64,000 nucleotides of DNA from Crocodylus rhombifer (GCA_038503035.1 JAVSML010001077.1:62001-126000), one strand, 5' to 3'; positions 23,031-34,761 are shown, counted from the stretch's first letter. Made by a program: numbers and translations. Notes: a model not told the origin generated them from the sequence alone.

Positions 23031-23929
23031 TGATGAAGGTGTTTTGTTGATCACTCTGTTTTTAACTGCTTGTGCTGCACCGTGGATATATGGGGTGGGA
23101 AGACAGTGTTTTCCAAATATAAATGTAATTGCAATTGACTTGTATAATTAGAAAATCCTCAGAATGACTTTTACTGCTAAAATGTTAAAGTGTCTGAGGA
23201 TGGTGGTGTTAAACATGATCTTTAAGGTTTTTATCTGTACACTTATAGTTTACTGTAATAGACTTCAGGCCCAGTCCTTGCACATAAAATAGTTCCATGC
23301 ATAGAAAATTAAGGTGGAAATTTATATCAGATGGTAGCACACCTTGTTCTTCTAGTTGAGATTGTAACACAAAGTCCTGGCTCTACAGACCTTAAGAAAA
23401 GTTTTGAGATTTGATTTTTAGTGGAACCAGGGTTTTTATCAGTAACTGGGACTGACATGGAATTCCTTTTGTTCCTTTCTTGGTGCTGTATGACACATTC
23501 ACTCTCTTCCTCAAAAAGGGAGAATTATACCTTTATTGTCTCCTTGTAAATATTTTCCTTTTGAGGGGCCAGTGAAGAGACTTCTAGGCAAAATCCTTGG
23601 TTTAGAGGATGCTTTTTATGTCTACATACATCTGAATGTGGTTTTGGTTTGAATGTTCTGGATTGCTAGCTTTTGTCTTGGTAAAGATGTATGAGTCTAG
23701 AGAGGGAGAACATTTATTTTAATTTAGAATGAAACTATACTTTAACCATGTCAGGGGTCTACTTATTGCAATTGGTTCCCTTGACACAGATGCATTAGAA
23801 ATCTGAACAGGACCGAGAGTAAAGTTTTTCTGATTTATTACAATTTTACAGCAGTGTGGAACTTAGTTCTCAGTGTATGACATTGACTTCCTTTACATTT
23901 TGTCTCATAGCAAGGCCAAGATCCTGTCT

Positions 23930-24060
23930 GTATTGTTGTGGTGCCTAGGGGGCCTAATCATAGGCTGGGATCGCGCTGCACAAAGCAGTGTACAAACATA
24001 GGACAAAGATGGTCCTGACCAAAGAGGCTTACAAACAAGTGGAAGGCAAGAAGTTTCAGA
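23930..24060 (+). repeat. Amniote interspersed repeat (GTGCCTAGG...TGTACAAACA family)
   Basis: The text GTGGTGCCTAGGGGGCCTAA, then GTGTACAAACATAGGACAAA, then CCAAAGAGGCTTACAA matches a repeat commonly seen in bird, turtle and crocodilian DNA (GTAGCGCCTAGGAGCCCCAG and CTGTACAAACACAGAACAAA). I cannot name its class with certainty. A second copy lies at 60493-60575. Confidence 0.6.
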
Positions 24061-25932
24061 TGGCTTCAGAAAGACAGGGGAGTCCACGGAAGCAATAATA
24101 TGATGCTCATCCATCAGTGTGCTAGGCAGGGGTCTCCCAGTACTAATCCTTTTCATGTGGAGGGCACTGAGACACCGAGTATCAGACCGCAATAGAAACA
24201 GTTCTGCTCTGACAGTTTTTACTTTTCATTTTTTTAAAAAATTATTGATTTAGGGACACCTGAGATAATGAGCTGAGTTGGCTGTAGCTTCTGTCTTGTA
24301 ACACCAAGAGCACATGGCACACAATGCAGTTTGTCTCTGAAAGGTCAAAAGATTCATGTTTCATTTCTTTTGGTCATGTTCTGTATATCACTGGCATACG
24401 TGTATACCGACATGAATGGGTACAATTATATACCTATATCTACAGTAGCTATAAATTGTAATTGCAACATTATGGATAAGGCATTTAATATTATACAAGC
24501 ATTTTAATGGCAGCTTGAAACTGATCTTCAAAGTTTTTTCAGCTCTAAATAAGACTACCCATGTTAACCATTGAATGAGATTCTGGCTGTGGCTTGCCTT
24601 AGCTTTTCGCAGATGCTCTGTTTACACACCAGTTAAAGGAGATGCAGTGCACCTTAATGACCAAGCAATAATGAAGCCTGCCCATCCACATCAAGGAGGC
24701 TATCACCATATTGATGCCAACTGTACTGTACTATGGTTGCTAATGTCACATTCATGATCCAGGTGAGCAAGCACAGCTCTTACTTGCTAATTTCCTGCAT
24801 TTGCTGTTTAAGAAGAAACAAATTGCCTGTGTTCATCAAATGTTGTTTGGTTACTGCCTCCAGTGAGAGTACAAGGAGCCCATAAAAATGTCTGTAATAT
24901 GTTGGTATGTCTTGTCCAAATTCCTAACTCTGCCCCCTGCATCAAAGTTATGCACCAAGCTACACTGTATGACATGTAGTAATTAACTATGATAAACATT
25001 AATTATGAGTAAAAAGTTAACATCAGTGAAGACTTTGGAAACATCTGCAGAGACATAATCCCCAGTCTGGCAAAACATAAACAATACATGAAGATGCTAG
25101 TAGACTTATTTTTGTTCGTCTTTTCATACTTTAATGACAGACATCACTGCAAAGCCTAAATATCTCTATATTAATTTATTGAACTAAATTACCTTCACTG
25201 CTGGTTGCACGGCACATACTAGTTTAAAGGCAGAAAAGCACCTTTCAACCATATAAATGATCAAAAGAATGTTCTACTGTTTGCACATTTTGACCTTGCA
25301 GTCTATGAAACGTTCATCCAAACGAATGACATATTATGGCCTGACTAGTATACCCAGCCTTTCTGAATAATCAAGTTAGCAGGAAGTTTCTAGTATAAAC
25401 AATCTACTGGGATGATGATGACAAGTACATTAGTAGTATGATGATAGCTAGATTGGATTAGCATTCAAATTACTGTCACTTTAGCAGATTAAAATGAGGC
25501 TTCAAAATTAACACTCCATTAATAGGAGTGGGGATTTATTTTTGTTTTTGTCCACGGCACAACAGGGTGGGTTGCTTTACATTGTTAAGAATGTCTTTGT
25601 AGTTAAGAAGATAAGGGCTAAAATATAAATCGTACACATTACTCTTTTTTTATTCAAACGCTTCAGTTGTGGAGAATTCTGCCAGAAGATAACAAATCCT
25701 TGGAATTCACCAGTTGTATACTCCTAGATGGAGTTTTTGGTCACAGCCCTACTGTTTTTTTTTATTGTTTGCATATGAATGTTATTCAGGTCTGTCACAT
25801 TCTTTGATTCTCAGCATAGTCATTAAAATGATACTGACCCTGTCTACTAACTTAAGTGGTTTGGAGCTCTGAGACCTTAGATTGTAATTATACTGCTTCA
25901 AATGTCAAGTTCTTCAAAAGCATATCATTTTT

Positions 25933-25980
25933 GGTGATATAAACCTAAGCTGCTTAGGTGATATAAACCTAAGTAGCTTA
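25933..25980. repeat. 24-bp tandem duplication
   Basis: Two adjacent 24-bp units that begin GGTGATATAAACCTAAG and end GCTTA, with 22 of 24 positions identical. Confidence 0.95.
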
Positions 25981-28900
25981 ATAGCTGCACAGTGCCATAT
26001 AATGTACTGGGAATCTCCCTGCACAGAGGATCTGATAGGAGAAATCTGAGTCATGGTGACAGCTTTAACAAACAGGAAGACAGTGAAGTAAAATGAGTAT
26101 GTGATGAGCTCAGAGTAGGTGAGTTGATGATTTTCTATTTATAGACACACTAAGAGGCTCAGAGACAGGAACTCCAGACAGGGACACTATTTGTTGCTAT
26201 ATGAAAATTATTCCTTGCTAGAGCTGCAGACAAAATGGAATTCATGATTCATGTGCAAGCTCTGTTTGGAATACAGACATTTCTGATTCTGCAAAGCACA
26301 CAGACGCACCACAAGCACCACCCTAAGAGCCTGATACACAAAAAATATTATTGCTACACTTAATCTTCCTATTCTTTAGCAAACCCAGTTTGTTTGCATC
26401 CTTCTGCCTGTTAGTTCTCTGGACCTTTGTACCCCAGGCAGCCCCACTTGGGCTTAAAAAGGGGTTGAATTGGGTCCTCTGTATATACTGGGAGATCATC
26501 TCTGATCAAATCTGGAGCCAGAGTTAAAGTAGAACCTGAATGAATTAGCAAGCGTTGCTCTTTTCTTATTGGACAGTTAAGGATTACAGAAGCCGGTTGC
26601 AGCTCAGTTCCCTCCATCAACTCAAATGAAGAAAAAGGGGATTGGGTTTGTTCCAGCTGCTTAATGGAAGGCAGGTATACTACAGCTACATTCTGAACAA
26701 CCCCACAGAGGAGAGACTGCAGGGCTCAAGTCACTAGTTAGAAACCATCTAATAGTTATTTGGTGGCCTATGGAAAGAAGACTCAATGGTCACAATATTG
26801 CTTATAGTGGAAAGAGGGTCACATCACAGATGCACCAACCAGAACTGCACAAAATTGGCATCCTTAATGGCAGACAATTTTCTGGTGTTTTTACCCAGCA
26901 TGAAGCTAGCAAGCTGGACTGTATTCATCGCCTGGATATTAAGACCAGGCACTGGTCCTGTAAATGGCAGATGGGAGGACCAGCTATAACAGAGAAATAT
27001 TTCCTCTGCTACCAGATAGATTTTAAGCACAGTCCTTCAGCTCCTATTAACCAAGCAAGAGTTATGTGTCTAACAGTCTGTGCCCCGAGCTTACAGTTAT
27101 TTATTCCATGATGTGCAGGAAGGAAGGAGATGTTTGCAATCTCCGTTCTTGTTAACAGGAATTGTGCACCTAATTCTCTGTGCATTGTACTGAAAATGAA
27201 CTAGTAAAATGTGTTCTGCATCAGCAAAAAGGTTCCTGTATTCAGCTGGAATGAGAATGTGCAGACTATAATCTGGGTGTGTAGAAAATCACTGAAAATA
27301 GTGTTTTTTTTTTTTTTTTTAAAAAAAACACAATCTGTTGGGTTTTTCCCCCAAATTTTGCTGAGACTGAAGATTCTGAGTTTTTTTTTCATTCTCGCTT
27401 CCACCCAATTGCTAACCTTTGGGTTGCATCCAATTTTGCTGTTACCAGCACTTTTATTTTAGTGGCAGTTTTTCATCTCTTTACTAGCTTATGGCTAAAA
27501 CAGTCCTTGTAACTGTAATTTTACAGTTACTTACTTTCCAGTATAATTATTTTTGTGTGCTTTCTCTTCTCTCCTTTCCCTCGGGGAAGGGCTTCCTGCT
27601 GTGTCACCTTGATAGAGCTATCTGCAGAACTCTTCTGCTTAGTGTAAGCATCTTCTCTGCAGGTGTCTAAATCAGGGACAGCACCTTAGTGAGGCATATT
27701 TTTAGGCTCTAGTGATACCTTGTTCTCAGCTCACACATGGGTTGCATCACTGTCAGAAATATATTAATTGGCTACTCAGGTGCTTTCCCCCTTTTGTGGG
27801 CAGGCTCCAAGACTCATCTATTTGGGAAGCAATGAAAAATTGAATTATTAAGATTGATGTATCATATGAACTGCTGTGGCAGTACTTATGTCCATGAGCA
27901 TATAAATATAAAACATGTTAGAAACAAACACAAGGCAGGCATGAGAAAACACCCATGGAGTGTCTGCCCCAGGGGAAAGAGGTTTCCATAACTTAGTACC
28001 AAATATCTGGGGCAGAACCTGAAGAAGACCCTGAAAACAGAGTAATTAGTGGATACCTTGACCTGAATGGCAGGTTTGTCTGAAGAGAGGTTAAATTGAA
28101 AGGGTTTGGCTTAATAATAATGACAGCTGCAGCAGGGGGAGAATCCAGCTCTCAAAATGTTACTCAGTCAGCATGGGGGTAGCAACATATAAAGCATCAT
28201 CTTTTCTCCTAATCTCCTACTGTTTTTAGGCAGAGTACTGGCTGAAGCCATAACCCAGGGAGAGCCGCAGAATCATGTCAGAGGTCTGCTGAGCAAAGCA
28301 GCCATTCCAAGTATCAGATTTTTGCAAGGAATATGAATCTTTGCAACAAATAACATGCTAGAGTAGGTCAAATGCAACTTCTTTTTAGAGCTGCATTTCA
28401 TGACCTCATCTCTTGTTTTCTCTAACTTTGAAGTCCTCTGAACTGTCTAGGCATGATTCCTGGAGCCGAGTATCTGCCAGTGTTTTAGCTCCCCAGCCCA
28501 GAATATGACCCTTCACATACAAACATGTTTAATCCCTTTTAAATAACCTGAAGCTGCCCAAAAGCCAGTAACCTTTGTCTTCAACTTGAGGGATCTTTTA
28601 AAAAGGGGGAAAAAAACCCAAAACAACCCACACTCCATCCCCACAGATCTGCAGGAAAACTGCAGTTTTAAAAACATACACATGCACGTACATGCAAACA
28701 CAAAATGTCTTATTCAGCTAATCAAGAATTCTGATTGTCTCAATATTTCTGGGCAGAAATCAGTTGTAGGTAATAGAACGTGGATAGTCACTGCTGGAGT
28801 CTGATTAAACTTCAGAAAGTGTGGGCTGATTAGAATACAGTCTCTGTCATTTATGACTGGTCTGAGTGAAACTTAAAAAACAGAGAAATGGCTCTTACTA

Positions 28901-29119
28901 ACACAACTGGGTAATTCAGGCCCTTATGAAAAATATCATGACTCCTCCTGAATGCTGAATCCTTTTAGTCAAACCTTTTCAGCTGTATTCAGTGATTTCT
29001 GCATAAGGTAGCATGTCAGCCAGGAGAGCATTACACTAAGGCACAGGCAAAACACTGCAGATGAAGAATAAGAGCCAACTAGAACTATAACTTAAAGCAA
29101 GAGATGTGTCCAAGCCAGC

Positions 29120-29273
29120 TGTGTTATTCTCAAAAGACCAAGGAGTTAAATTTATAAAATGATAATGCTTGTTTATTCAGAGAGGCTTTTTAGCCTAATG
29201 ATCCTTGTGCCCTCTTGCAATCCCTGGGCGTATGTAACAACTTCTACATAACACTCTTAAAGGTATCCACACA
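29120..29273 (-). repeat. 3' LTR of the Gypsy element
   Basis: 154 bp; on the minus strand it starts TGTGTGGATACC and ends AACACA (TG...CA). Aligned with 33367-33521, most positions match. It carries AATAAA at 29177-29172 (minus strand). Just upstream in element sense is the polypurine tract. Confidence 0.9.
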
Positions 29274-29285
29274 TTTTCCTCCTTT
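29274..29285 (-). other. Polypurine tract of the Gypsy element
   Basis: The minus strand reads AAAGGAGGAAAA immediately before the 3' LTR, the position and composition expected for the plus-strand primer of LTR retrotransposons. Confidence 0.85.
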
Positions 29286-29492
29286 ACATGCAGCATATCC
29301 CCATAGAATAGTAACATTGGCAGTTTAATTCAACTGATAGTTTAAAGCACATTTTAGCAGGTGTCTATTAGTCTTTGTGTTGGCTTTTTACACACGTACC
29401 CGTGACAATGTCACAATGTACACATGATGAAAATTTCCCTTTGTGTGGCTTAATGCATGTACACGTACACAAGTTTTGGAGGTTTAAAATGA

Positions 29493-29988
29493 TGTGACAG
29501 GGCAGAAGTCATGCCCTGTCCCCAGGTGAAAAAGGATAAGGAAACTGCAGACTGGGAGCATATTACCTGCAGGTTAAGAACAGCAATAATTCAGAGGAAA
29601 GAGATTGGCTTTAAGTGATCTTTACTGGGGGCCAGCGAGGGGAAGAATGGCCAGGTGGGAAACAACTGGATAGGCTCAGAGCGCTGACCCAGAAGTTAAA
29701 GTGTTGGGGTTGGGTGAGTGGCATTTTCCTAGAGAGGGGAAGAGACCAATGAGCAGGAGCTCATATAGTTGTGCAGAGGTGCAGCGATTGCCCGACTTTA
29801 GCCAGGGTCAGCAAACCTAGCAGAAGAGGATCTGGAAGAAGTAGGACTTACTTCAGGTGAGAGCCAGTGGAGGAGTATCACACCTGAGACCTGCGAGGCC
29901 TGCAGGGAATTCATCCGGTGAGTGAGGCATTACGAGTCTGCCACTTAGAGGAGGAGAAGAACCAGCTAAGGGGGCCTGCCCTGTGACA
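29493..29988. repeat. LTR-like unit bounded by TGTGACAGGG and CCCTGTGACA
   Basis: A 496-bp purine-rich segment that begins TGTGACAGGGC and ends GCCCTGTGACA, so its ends are inverted copies in the style of some retroviral LTRs. Similar ends bound 51531-53262. A 9-bp hairpin (GACAGGGCA/TGCCCTGTC) sits at its left edge. No target duplication was found; identity is unproved. It lies inside the Gypsy element and so postdates it or is part of its tail. Confidence 0.4.
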
Positions 29989-30654
29989 ACCGGGGGTGGG
30001 GGAGTCCCCTGCAATGGAAACAGAACCTTAGCCAAGGTAAAGGACTGAGCAAACTGGCTATGGTCCCCAGTTGGGACCCATGAGTTAAAGTCAAAACATT
30101 ACCGAAGTTCTGGTGCTAATTAACCCCAGCAGTGGGAGGCAATCATGGACGTGTGCAGAAGTGAGAGAAAAATGGTGAGCAAGCCCAAGGACGGAATTGG
30201 AGGGGAACAGTCAATGGTACAAGACGAAGTGAGGGGAGCAGTTCAAGACCCACGCAATCAGGAGACCCTTGAGCTCCTCTAAGACACTCTTAGTGCACAG
30301 ACTATAATTCAGAGACTGTACCCCAAGCATCTGGTGTGCAAAGGGCAGGGTATAGGGGTGGAGGAGCCCCACAAAGTGGCCATGGGACTGGAGATATTGC
30401 AGTAGGAAACAGCATTTTGCCTCCCAATATTTACTCTGTCCCTTTGGATTTTTCTTTAACATCAAAGGCATGGTGGGCAAGAACCAAGAAGAATAAGCAA
30501 GTCCTGGGTGGATTGACTGCGCATATCTCTCTCTATGAGAACCTCAGACATTCACAAATGAGTCTGCATTGTTGTAAACTAAATTACATCCTGATGTACT
30601 TTACTTTGTAATGTTGCAACTGGGAATAGTGCAGCCACTCGTCAGCTCACTCCC

Positions 30655-31225
30655 TGGCCGCAGGAGAGGTGGGTAGGCTCTGCAAAAAAAAAGAATCAGG
30701 CCACTCGCTGCTTCTGCCTTCAGTGGGCTCCTGAAGCCAGCAGGATGCCTGGGGCTGCTTGGGAATGTGCTGACTTGCCCCCGGGGCAGCATGGGGAGGT
30801 GGCAGGAGGGAAGCTGTGTATGTTGGTGGCTGGAGAAGGCAGCGGGGACAGTACATAGGGCATGGGGCCACCCAGGCAGGCTGTTAACTTTCCTAAGCCC
30901 ACTAGGGCTTCCAGCACCCCATGCACCATCCCTGCCACCTCCTCTTGCCATTAGCACATCCAGCTGCTCTCCTAATGCCTCGCCATGCTGCCCTAGGGCT
31001 CCTGTCCCATGGCCACAGGAGCATGCTGAAGGCAGAAGCAGCAAGGGGCCTGATTCTTTTTTTCTGTGGAGCCTGCCCGCCTTTCCTGTGGCTGAGGGGG
31101 TGTGCTAACAGATTAACAGCACAGATTAATGACCCCCCAGCCATGGGAGAGGCGGGCAGAATTCACTGGAAAAAAAAAAGCATTGGGCCCCTCGCTGCTT
31201 CTGTCTTCAGCAGGCACCTGCAGCC
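30655..31225. repeat. Three-copy GC-rich inverted/direct repeat
   Basis: Copy 1 (30655-30735, +), copy 2 (31020-31095, -) and copy 3 (31141-31225, +) share an A-rich run of 8-10, a CAGGCC or GGGCCC motif, then CGCTGCTTCTG and CTTCAG. Copies 1 and 2 form an inverted repeat with weaker similarity continuing inward to about 30815 and 30935. The block interrupts the 3' part of the Gypsy element. The frames across it are not coding. Confidence 0.7.
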
Positions 31226-31677
31226 ACAGGACAATAACATATATACAGCAATGGAAAAAATAAAACCTACCATTTCAATTAAAAACTCACCATTTCAGTT
31301 TAGGGGGCACAGAATGCAACAAGGACTAAAACCCCGTCACGTGTACAAGAGCCCTGAGTGATGTCAGTTTCTCTGCGTTCCCAGTCCTTATTGGTCCCGT
31401 TCTTATTTGGTTTCTTTGTTCAGACGTCTCTACCTCTGTGACATTTTCAATCTCCTCCATTGTCTCTTGTTGCTTTGATGTGAATTTCATGATGCTGCTT
31501 CTTTTCTCCCCTTTACAAGCTGCAGGTGTCATCTGTTCCTTCTTAACACCTGCCCTTCCAGTGTCACTGATGGAAAACTAATGCTTTTTGTTTCTACATT
31601 CATCCATTTGAAATAAGCACCATATCTTTGTTGTGCAGTTGTGGTAACTCCCTGGAACCCCTGTCATAGTACTATTT

Positions 31678-32390
31678 TTATTTGAGTTTGTCAGTTTTTT
31701 TCAATGTTTTCATGTCTTGCTTTTCATTCTGTTGAGCATCATCCACAAGATTTGGCAGCCTGGTTTTAAGTTTGCTGTTAGGAAGCATTTCTGTTGGGGA
31801 CAATCCGTGCTTCATGGGTGTTGCCCTGTAATTTAAGAGTGACAGGTGTGTGAATCTGTAGCTTTTTTTCAACAATTTCTTTACTGTTTGTACTCCATTT
31901 TCCACCAGACCATTGGATTGTGGGTGTTTAGAACCTGAAGTGTTGTGGTGGAATCCATATTTGTTTGCAAACTCTTTAAAATCAAGGCAGTTGAATTGAG
32001 GTCTGTTATCTGTTCTCACAATTTGTGAAATCCCATGTCTAGCAAAAATTGATTTGATGTGAGTTATGACACGGTTTGCTGTTGCGTTTTTGAGCAGTGC
32101 AATTTCAGGATAGCGAGAACAATAATCCAGCACAAATGCATCATTTTTTTCTGCATGCCTGAATAAGTCAATGCCCACTTGACACCATGGAGCTACGGGC
32201 TCCTTCAAGACCATAATGGGTTATTTTTTTTGCACTGATCTGTACTTTAGGCATGTTGTACAAGCCTTTACAGCATCTTTTATGTCACTATTTATGTTGG
32301 GCTAATATAGAGCACCCCTTGCTCTCCTTTTGCATTTGTCAATGCCTTGATGCCCCTCATGTATTTTGTTTAACATATTTTTCTTTAGCA
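31678..32390 (-). pseudogene. Gypsy integrase remnant
   Basis: Broken integrase of the LTR retrotransposon, the enzyme that inserts element cDNA into chromosomes. The N-terminal zinc-binding region is visible (HEGHQGIDKCK, then CTTC; HHCC pattern), followed by the catalytic core. The three catalytic acids can be placed: Asp in CQVGIDLF, Asp in IVRTDNRPQF and Glu in GLVENGVQT, ending in the NYRATPMKHGLSPTEMLP region. In-frame stops occur near 32306 and 32219. DNRPQ replaces the usual DNGPQ. The core-to-C-terminal stretch 32214-31678 (178 codons) is the longest intact frame on this strand. The chromodomain-like tail is not seen. Confidence 0.88.
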
Positions 32391-32419
32391 ATTCTCTTCG
32401 GCCTCTGCTTGCCTGCTTC

Positions 32420-33345
32420 ATAGTGAGGTCCTCCTTTCTGTATTGTTTGTGTGTTGCCTTAGATTTCTGCTATCTTGTAATCCTATCTAGATCAGCTTGT
32501 TCTGCTTTTTCCTCCAGCTTCTGCAGCCTGGCATTTGTTATCTCAGCTGCTGGCACATTCTATCTGCCTTTTCCAAATTAAACTCAGGATCCTCTACCCA
32601 TCTTTTCCTGAGGCTTGTATCCCTTATACCCCATACTATTTAGTCTCTGATCACAGACTCTTTTAGTTCTCCAAAGTTGCACGTCTGGCTTAGCAGTCTG
32701 AGGTCTTTGACAAACTCCTCCATTTTCTCACATTCTTTCTGCTGTCTCATGATGAAATTATACTGTTCAAAGGTTTCATTTTGTTTGGGCTTACAATATT
32801 CCTCAAACTTTTTTATTATTGTGCCATAGCTTTTCTGTTCTGCTTCTGATACTCAGAGCTGACCAAAGCAGGGTGTGGGGCCTGGGGCAAATCAGCCCAC
32901 GCGGGGCCTCGCCCCCACTCAGATCTCACGGGTCCCAGTCCTGAAAAAAATGCCACTGCCATCAACAGCAGTGGCATTGGCAGTGGAGGACTGGGGGGGA
33001 GCAAGCAGCTGGAGGTGGAGCCACCACTTCACCCAGATCCACGTCTCCACTGCTCTGCCCGGCTCTGCGGGGCCCCCAAAGTGTGGGGCCTGGGGCAGTT
33101 GCCTTGATTCACACCCCCTTGGGGTGGCCCTGCTGGCAGTTCTAAGCTATTATAAAGAGACAGAGCTTCTGCGCCTGCTGTATTAAAAAAATAGCTACCT
33201 TGAGTGGATCTTCCTTCTCTGTAGCTCCGCTGGCCATCATATATATGTTGAAGCTCTGCCTAAATTTCTTCCAGTTTTCTGCTGCATTGCTAGACAGCTG
33301 TAACTCCTCAGGAATTCTGAGATGCTCAGTTTTTCTGTCTTACTT
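32420..33345 (-). pseudogene. Gypsy gag remnant, split by a hAT element
   Basis: Two gag segments sit on the minus strand. The first (33345-33140) contains ELQLSSNAAENWKKFRQSFN, the start of a Ty3/Gypsy capsid. The second (32853-32420) contains YGTIIKKFEEYCKPKQNETF, then QQKECEKMEEFVKDLRLLSQ and the capsid C-terminal IVWGIRD-type motif. They flank the hAT at 32854-33132. At least one stop and one frameshift are present. No CCHC zinc knuckle is evident. Gag runs almost straight into integrase, so pol is truncated. Confidence 0.8.
32854..33132 (+). mobile_element. Small hAT element inside the Gypsy gag
   Basis: 279 bp starting CAGAGCTGACC and ending GGTGGCCCTG. The subterminal text GTGTGGGGCCTGGGGCA occurs near both ends (about 32871 and 33080), a signature of a GC-rich reptile hAT family. 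The target duplication is decayed (CTGATACT and CTGGCAGT, 5 of 8). Gag homology stops and resumes at its borders. Confidence 0.7.
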
Positions 33346-33348
33346 TGC

Positions 33349-33366
33349 ACCCCACTCCTAGTACCA
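33349..33366 (-). other. Primer-binding site, complementary to tRNA-Leu(UAA)
   Basis: The minus strand reads TGGTACTAGGAGTGGGGT directly after the 5' LTR. It pairs with the 3' end of vertebrate tRNA-Leu(UAA) plus CCA (expected TGGTACCAGGAGTGGGGT), with one mismatch by eye. Confidence 0.85.
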
Positions 33367-33521
33367 TGTGTGAGTCTTAAAAGACCAAAGAGTTAATCTT
33401 ACAAAATTATAAAGCTTATTTATTCAGAGAGCCTTCTTAGCCTACTGATCTGCTGTTGCCTCCTGCAATCCCTGGGCAAATGTAACAACTTATAGGTAAC
33501 ACTTTTAAAGGTATCCACACA
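33367..33521 (-). repeat. 5' LTR of the Gypsy element
   Basis: 155 bp; the minus strand starts TGTGTGGATACC and ends CTCACACA, next to the primer-binding site. AATAAA lies at 33424-33419 (minus strand). Its partner is at 29120-29273. Confidence 0.9.
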
Positions 33522-34060
33522 CTAGTGACATGAGATCCAGGCACCCCTAGATTTCAGGAAAGGAGAACTCATGGTTGAAAATCCAACCTAGATCCAGATT
33601 TCATAATGAACCCCCTACTTTGGGGGCAGGAGGGATGAAAATGCTAGAAATGAAGCTATAGAGAGCGGTGACCTTGTGGGAAACTTGTATTGCTACCATG
33701 AGTGCTGTACCCTGTGCAGAAAGAGCTGGTTTCACTTTCTAGAACTGTCAAAACGCTTGTATTCCCCAATACCAAATTCACTTGAGACGATGAGAAAGTA
33801 CTATGATGTTCACCAATGTATGTAAACATCAGAGTGCTGTTTGGGAAAACATGCGTCAGAAGTTATCTCATCGGTGCCTATGCAGGTTTGTATACACATC
33901 CTGGTTAAGTCCTTGATTAATTACAGTGTCAAAAACATTCATATTTACAGGTTGCAGAGTCAGATAAGTAGCCACATTTTTGTTAAACTGAGATGAAGGA
34001 AGATCAAAACTTCTGATATCTAGCTTGACTGACTCTTGCTGCCAACATAAACCCTTACAA
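33522..34060. other. Intergenic, no gene seen
   Basis: Unique-looking sequence between the Gypsy element and the nested hAT cluster. Confidence 0.45.
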
Positions 34061-34119
34061 CAGTGGTTTTCAATCTGTGATCTGTGCACCTCTGGGGGTC
34101 TGAAGACTATGTCTTAGGG

Positions 34120-34335
34120 CAGGGGCTCTCAAACTGTGGTACATGTAATCCTGGGGGTATGCAAGACATCTCTGGGGGATATGCAGAGAAATTATGTAAT
34201 GGCAAATTTAATTTTCATTATAATAATAATTGGCATTTAAGTGGTTAATATATAAAACATATGCTGGTAGGGGTATGTGGGCAGCTGGTAAATCTGGAAG
34301 AGGGTATGCAATAAGAAACAATTTGGGAACCTCTG
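34120..34335. mobile_element. hAT transposon nested inside the outer hAT
   Basis: 216 bp. The left end is CAGGGGCTCTCAAACTGTGG; the right end in reverse is CAGAGGTTCCCAAATTG. The target duplication is TCTTAGGG (34112-34119) and TCTTAGGT (34336-34343), 7 of 8. The interior is AT-rich with no coding capacity. Confidence 0.92.
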
Positions 34336-34371
34336 TCTTAGGTGGTCTGTGAAAGATGACTATGATCAATC

Positions 34372-34650
34372 GGACATTGGTGGTGGCAACCACCAGTCCT
34401 CCTGGATCACACTGTATGCATAAGGGCCACCCAGACCTTTGACGCATATGCCTGGGCAGGATTTTTTTTAAGGAGTGGAGGCTGCCTAGACCTTCCATCC
34501 TCCCATTTGGCCACCAAGACAGAATCCAAAGACCAGACTGACCCCACATGTTTGGTGCCTCCATGGCTGTAGTTGTATAAGTGTCTGGGAATAAAACCCA
34601 GGTCTTCTGGGTGGTAGGCAGGGATGCTGTCACTGAACCATGGGGGACTC
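34372..34650 (-). mobile_element. tRNA-derived SINE nested inside the outer hAT
   Basis: Flanked by a perfect 12-bp direct repeat, CTATGATCAATC, at 34360-34371 and 34651-34662, as expected for LINE-mobilised SINEs. The minus strand begins with a tRNA-like head (CATGGTTCAGTGACAGCAT as box A region, CCTGGGTTTTATTCCC as box B region). About 279 bp; the 3' end lies at the left. Related heads occur at 19010-19085 and 57985-58068. Confidence 0.88.
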
Positions 34651-34761
34651 CTATGATCAATCAAAAGTACAAGAATATCCACACTTACAATTCAAAGGGG
34701 TCCGCACCTTCATTCAAAAATTTTTAGGGGTCCAGACATGAAAAAAAGTTGAAAGCCACTG

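Larger units (their letters stand above)
23031..29119. other. Long intergenic stretch, old repeats only
   Basis: No gene recognised. Listed separately are an amniote repeat at 23930-24060 and a 24-bp tandem duplication at 25933-25980. At 27304-27328 a run of 17 T meets 8 A. About 27780-28090 resembles a diverged L3-type LINE 3' end (GGAAAGAGGTTTCCATAACT, followed by a CTGGGGCAGAACCTGAAGAA motif), a weak call. The rest reads as unique AT-rich DNA. Confidence 0.45.
29120..33521 (-). mobile_element. Ty3/Gypsy-type LTR retrotransposon, defective, 4.4 kb
   Basis: Minus-strand element with two short LTRs (33521-33367 and 29273-29120). A primer-binding site adjoins the 5' LTR and a polypurine tract adjoins the 3' LTR. 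Gag lies at about 33345-32420 and integrase at 32390-31678. Order is LTR-PBS-gag-IN-PPT-LTR; protease, reverse transcriptase and RNase H are absent. Stops and frameshifts and roughly 80% LTR identity (by eye) show it is an old dead copy. Later insertions include a hAT (32854-33132), a GC-rich inverted-repeat block (30655-31225) and an LTR-like unit (29493-29988). The flanking pentamers CCAGC and CTAGT agree at 3 of 5 positions, so the target duplication has decayed. Confidence 0.88.
34061..34761. mobile_element. hAT transposon (outer member of a nested set)
   Basis: The left end is CAGTGGTTTTCAATCTGTGA; the right end in reverse is CAGTGGCTTTCAACTTTTTT. The target duplication is perfect: CCTTACAA at 34053-34060 and 34762-34769. 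Once the two internal insertions are subtracted, the original element is only about 180 bp. No transposase is present. Confidence 0.92.

Noticed and set aside
26770..27111. 113-codon plus-strand frame
   Set aside because: No homology, two other frames open in the same stretch, no promoter or splice context.
27304..27328. T17-A8 run as a terminator hairpin
   Set aside because: Simple poly(T)/poly(A) sequence in eukaryotic intergenic DNA; likely slippage or an old poly(A) tail.
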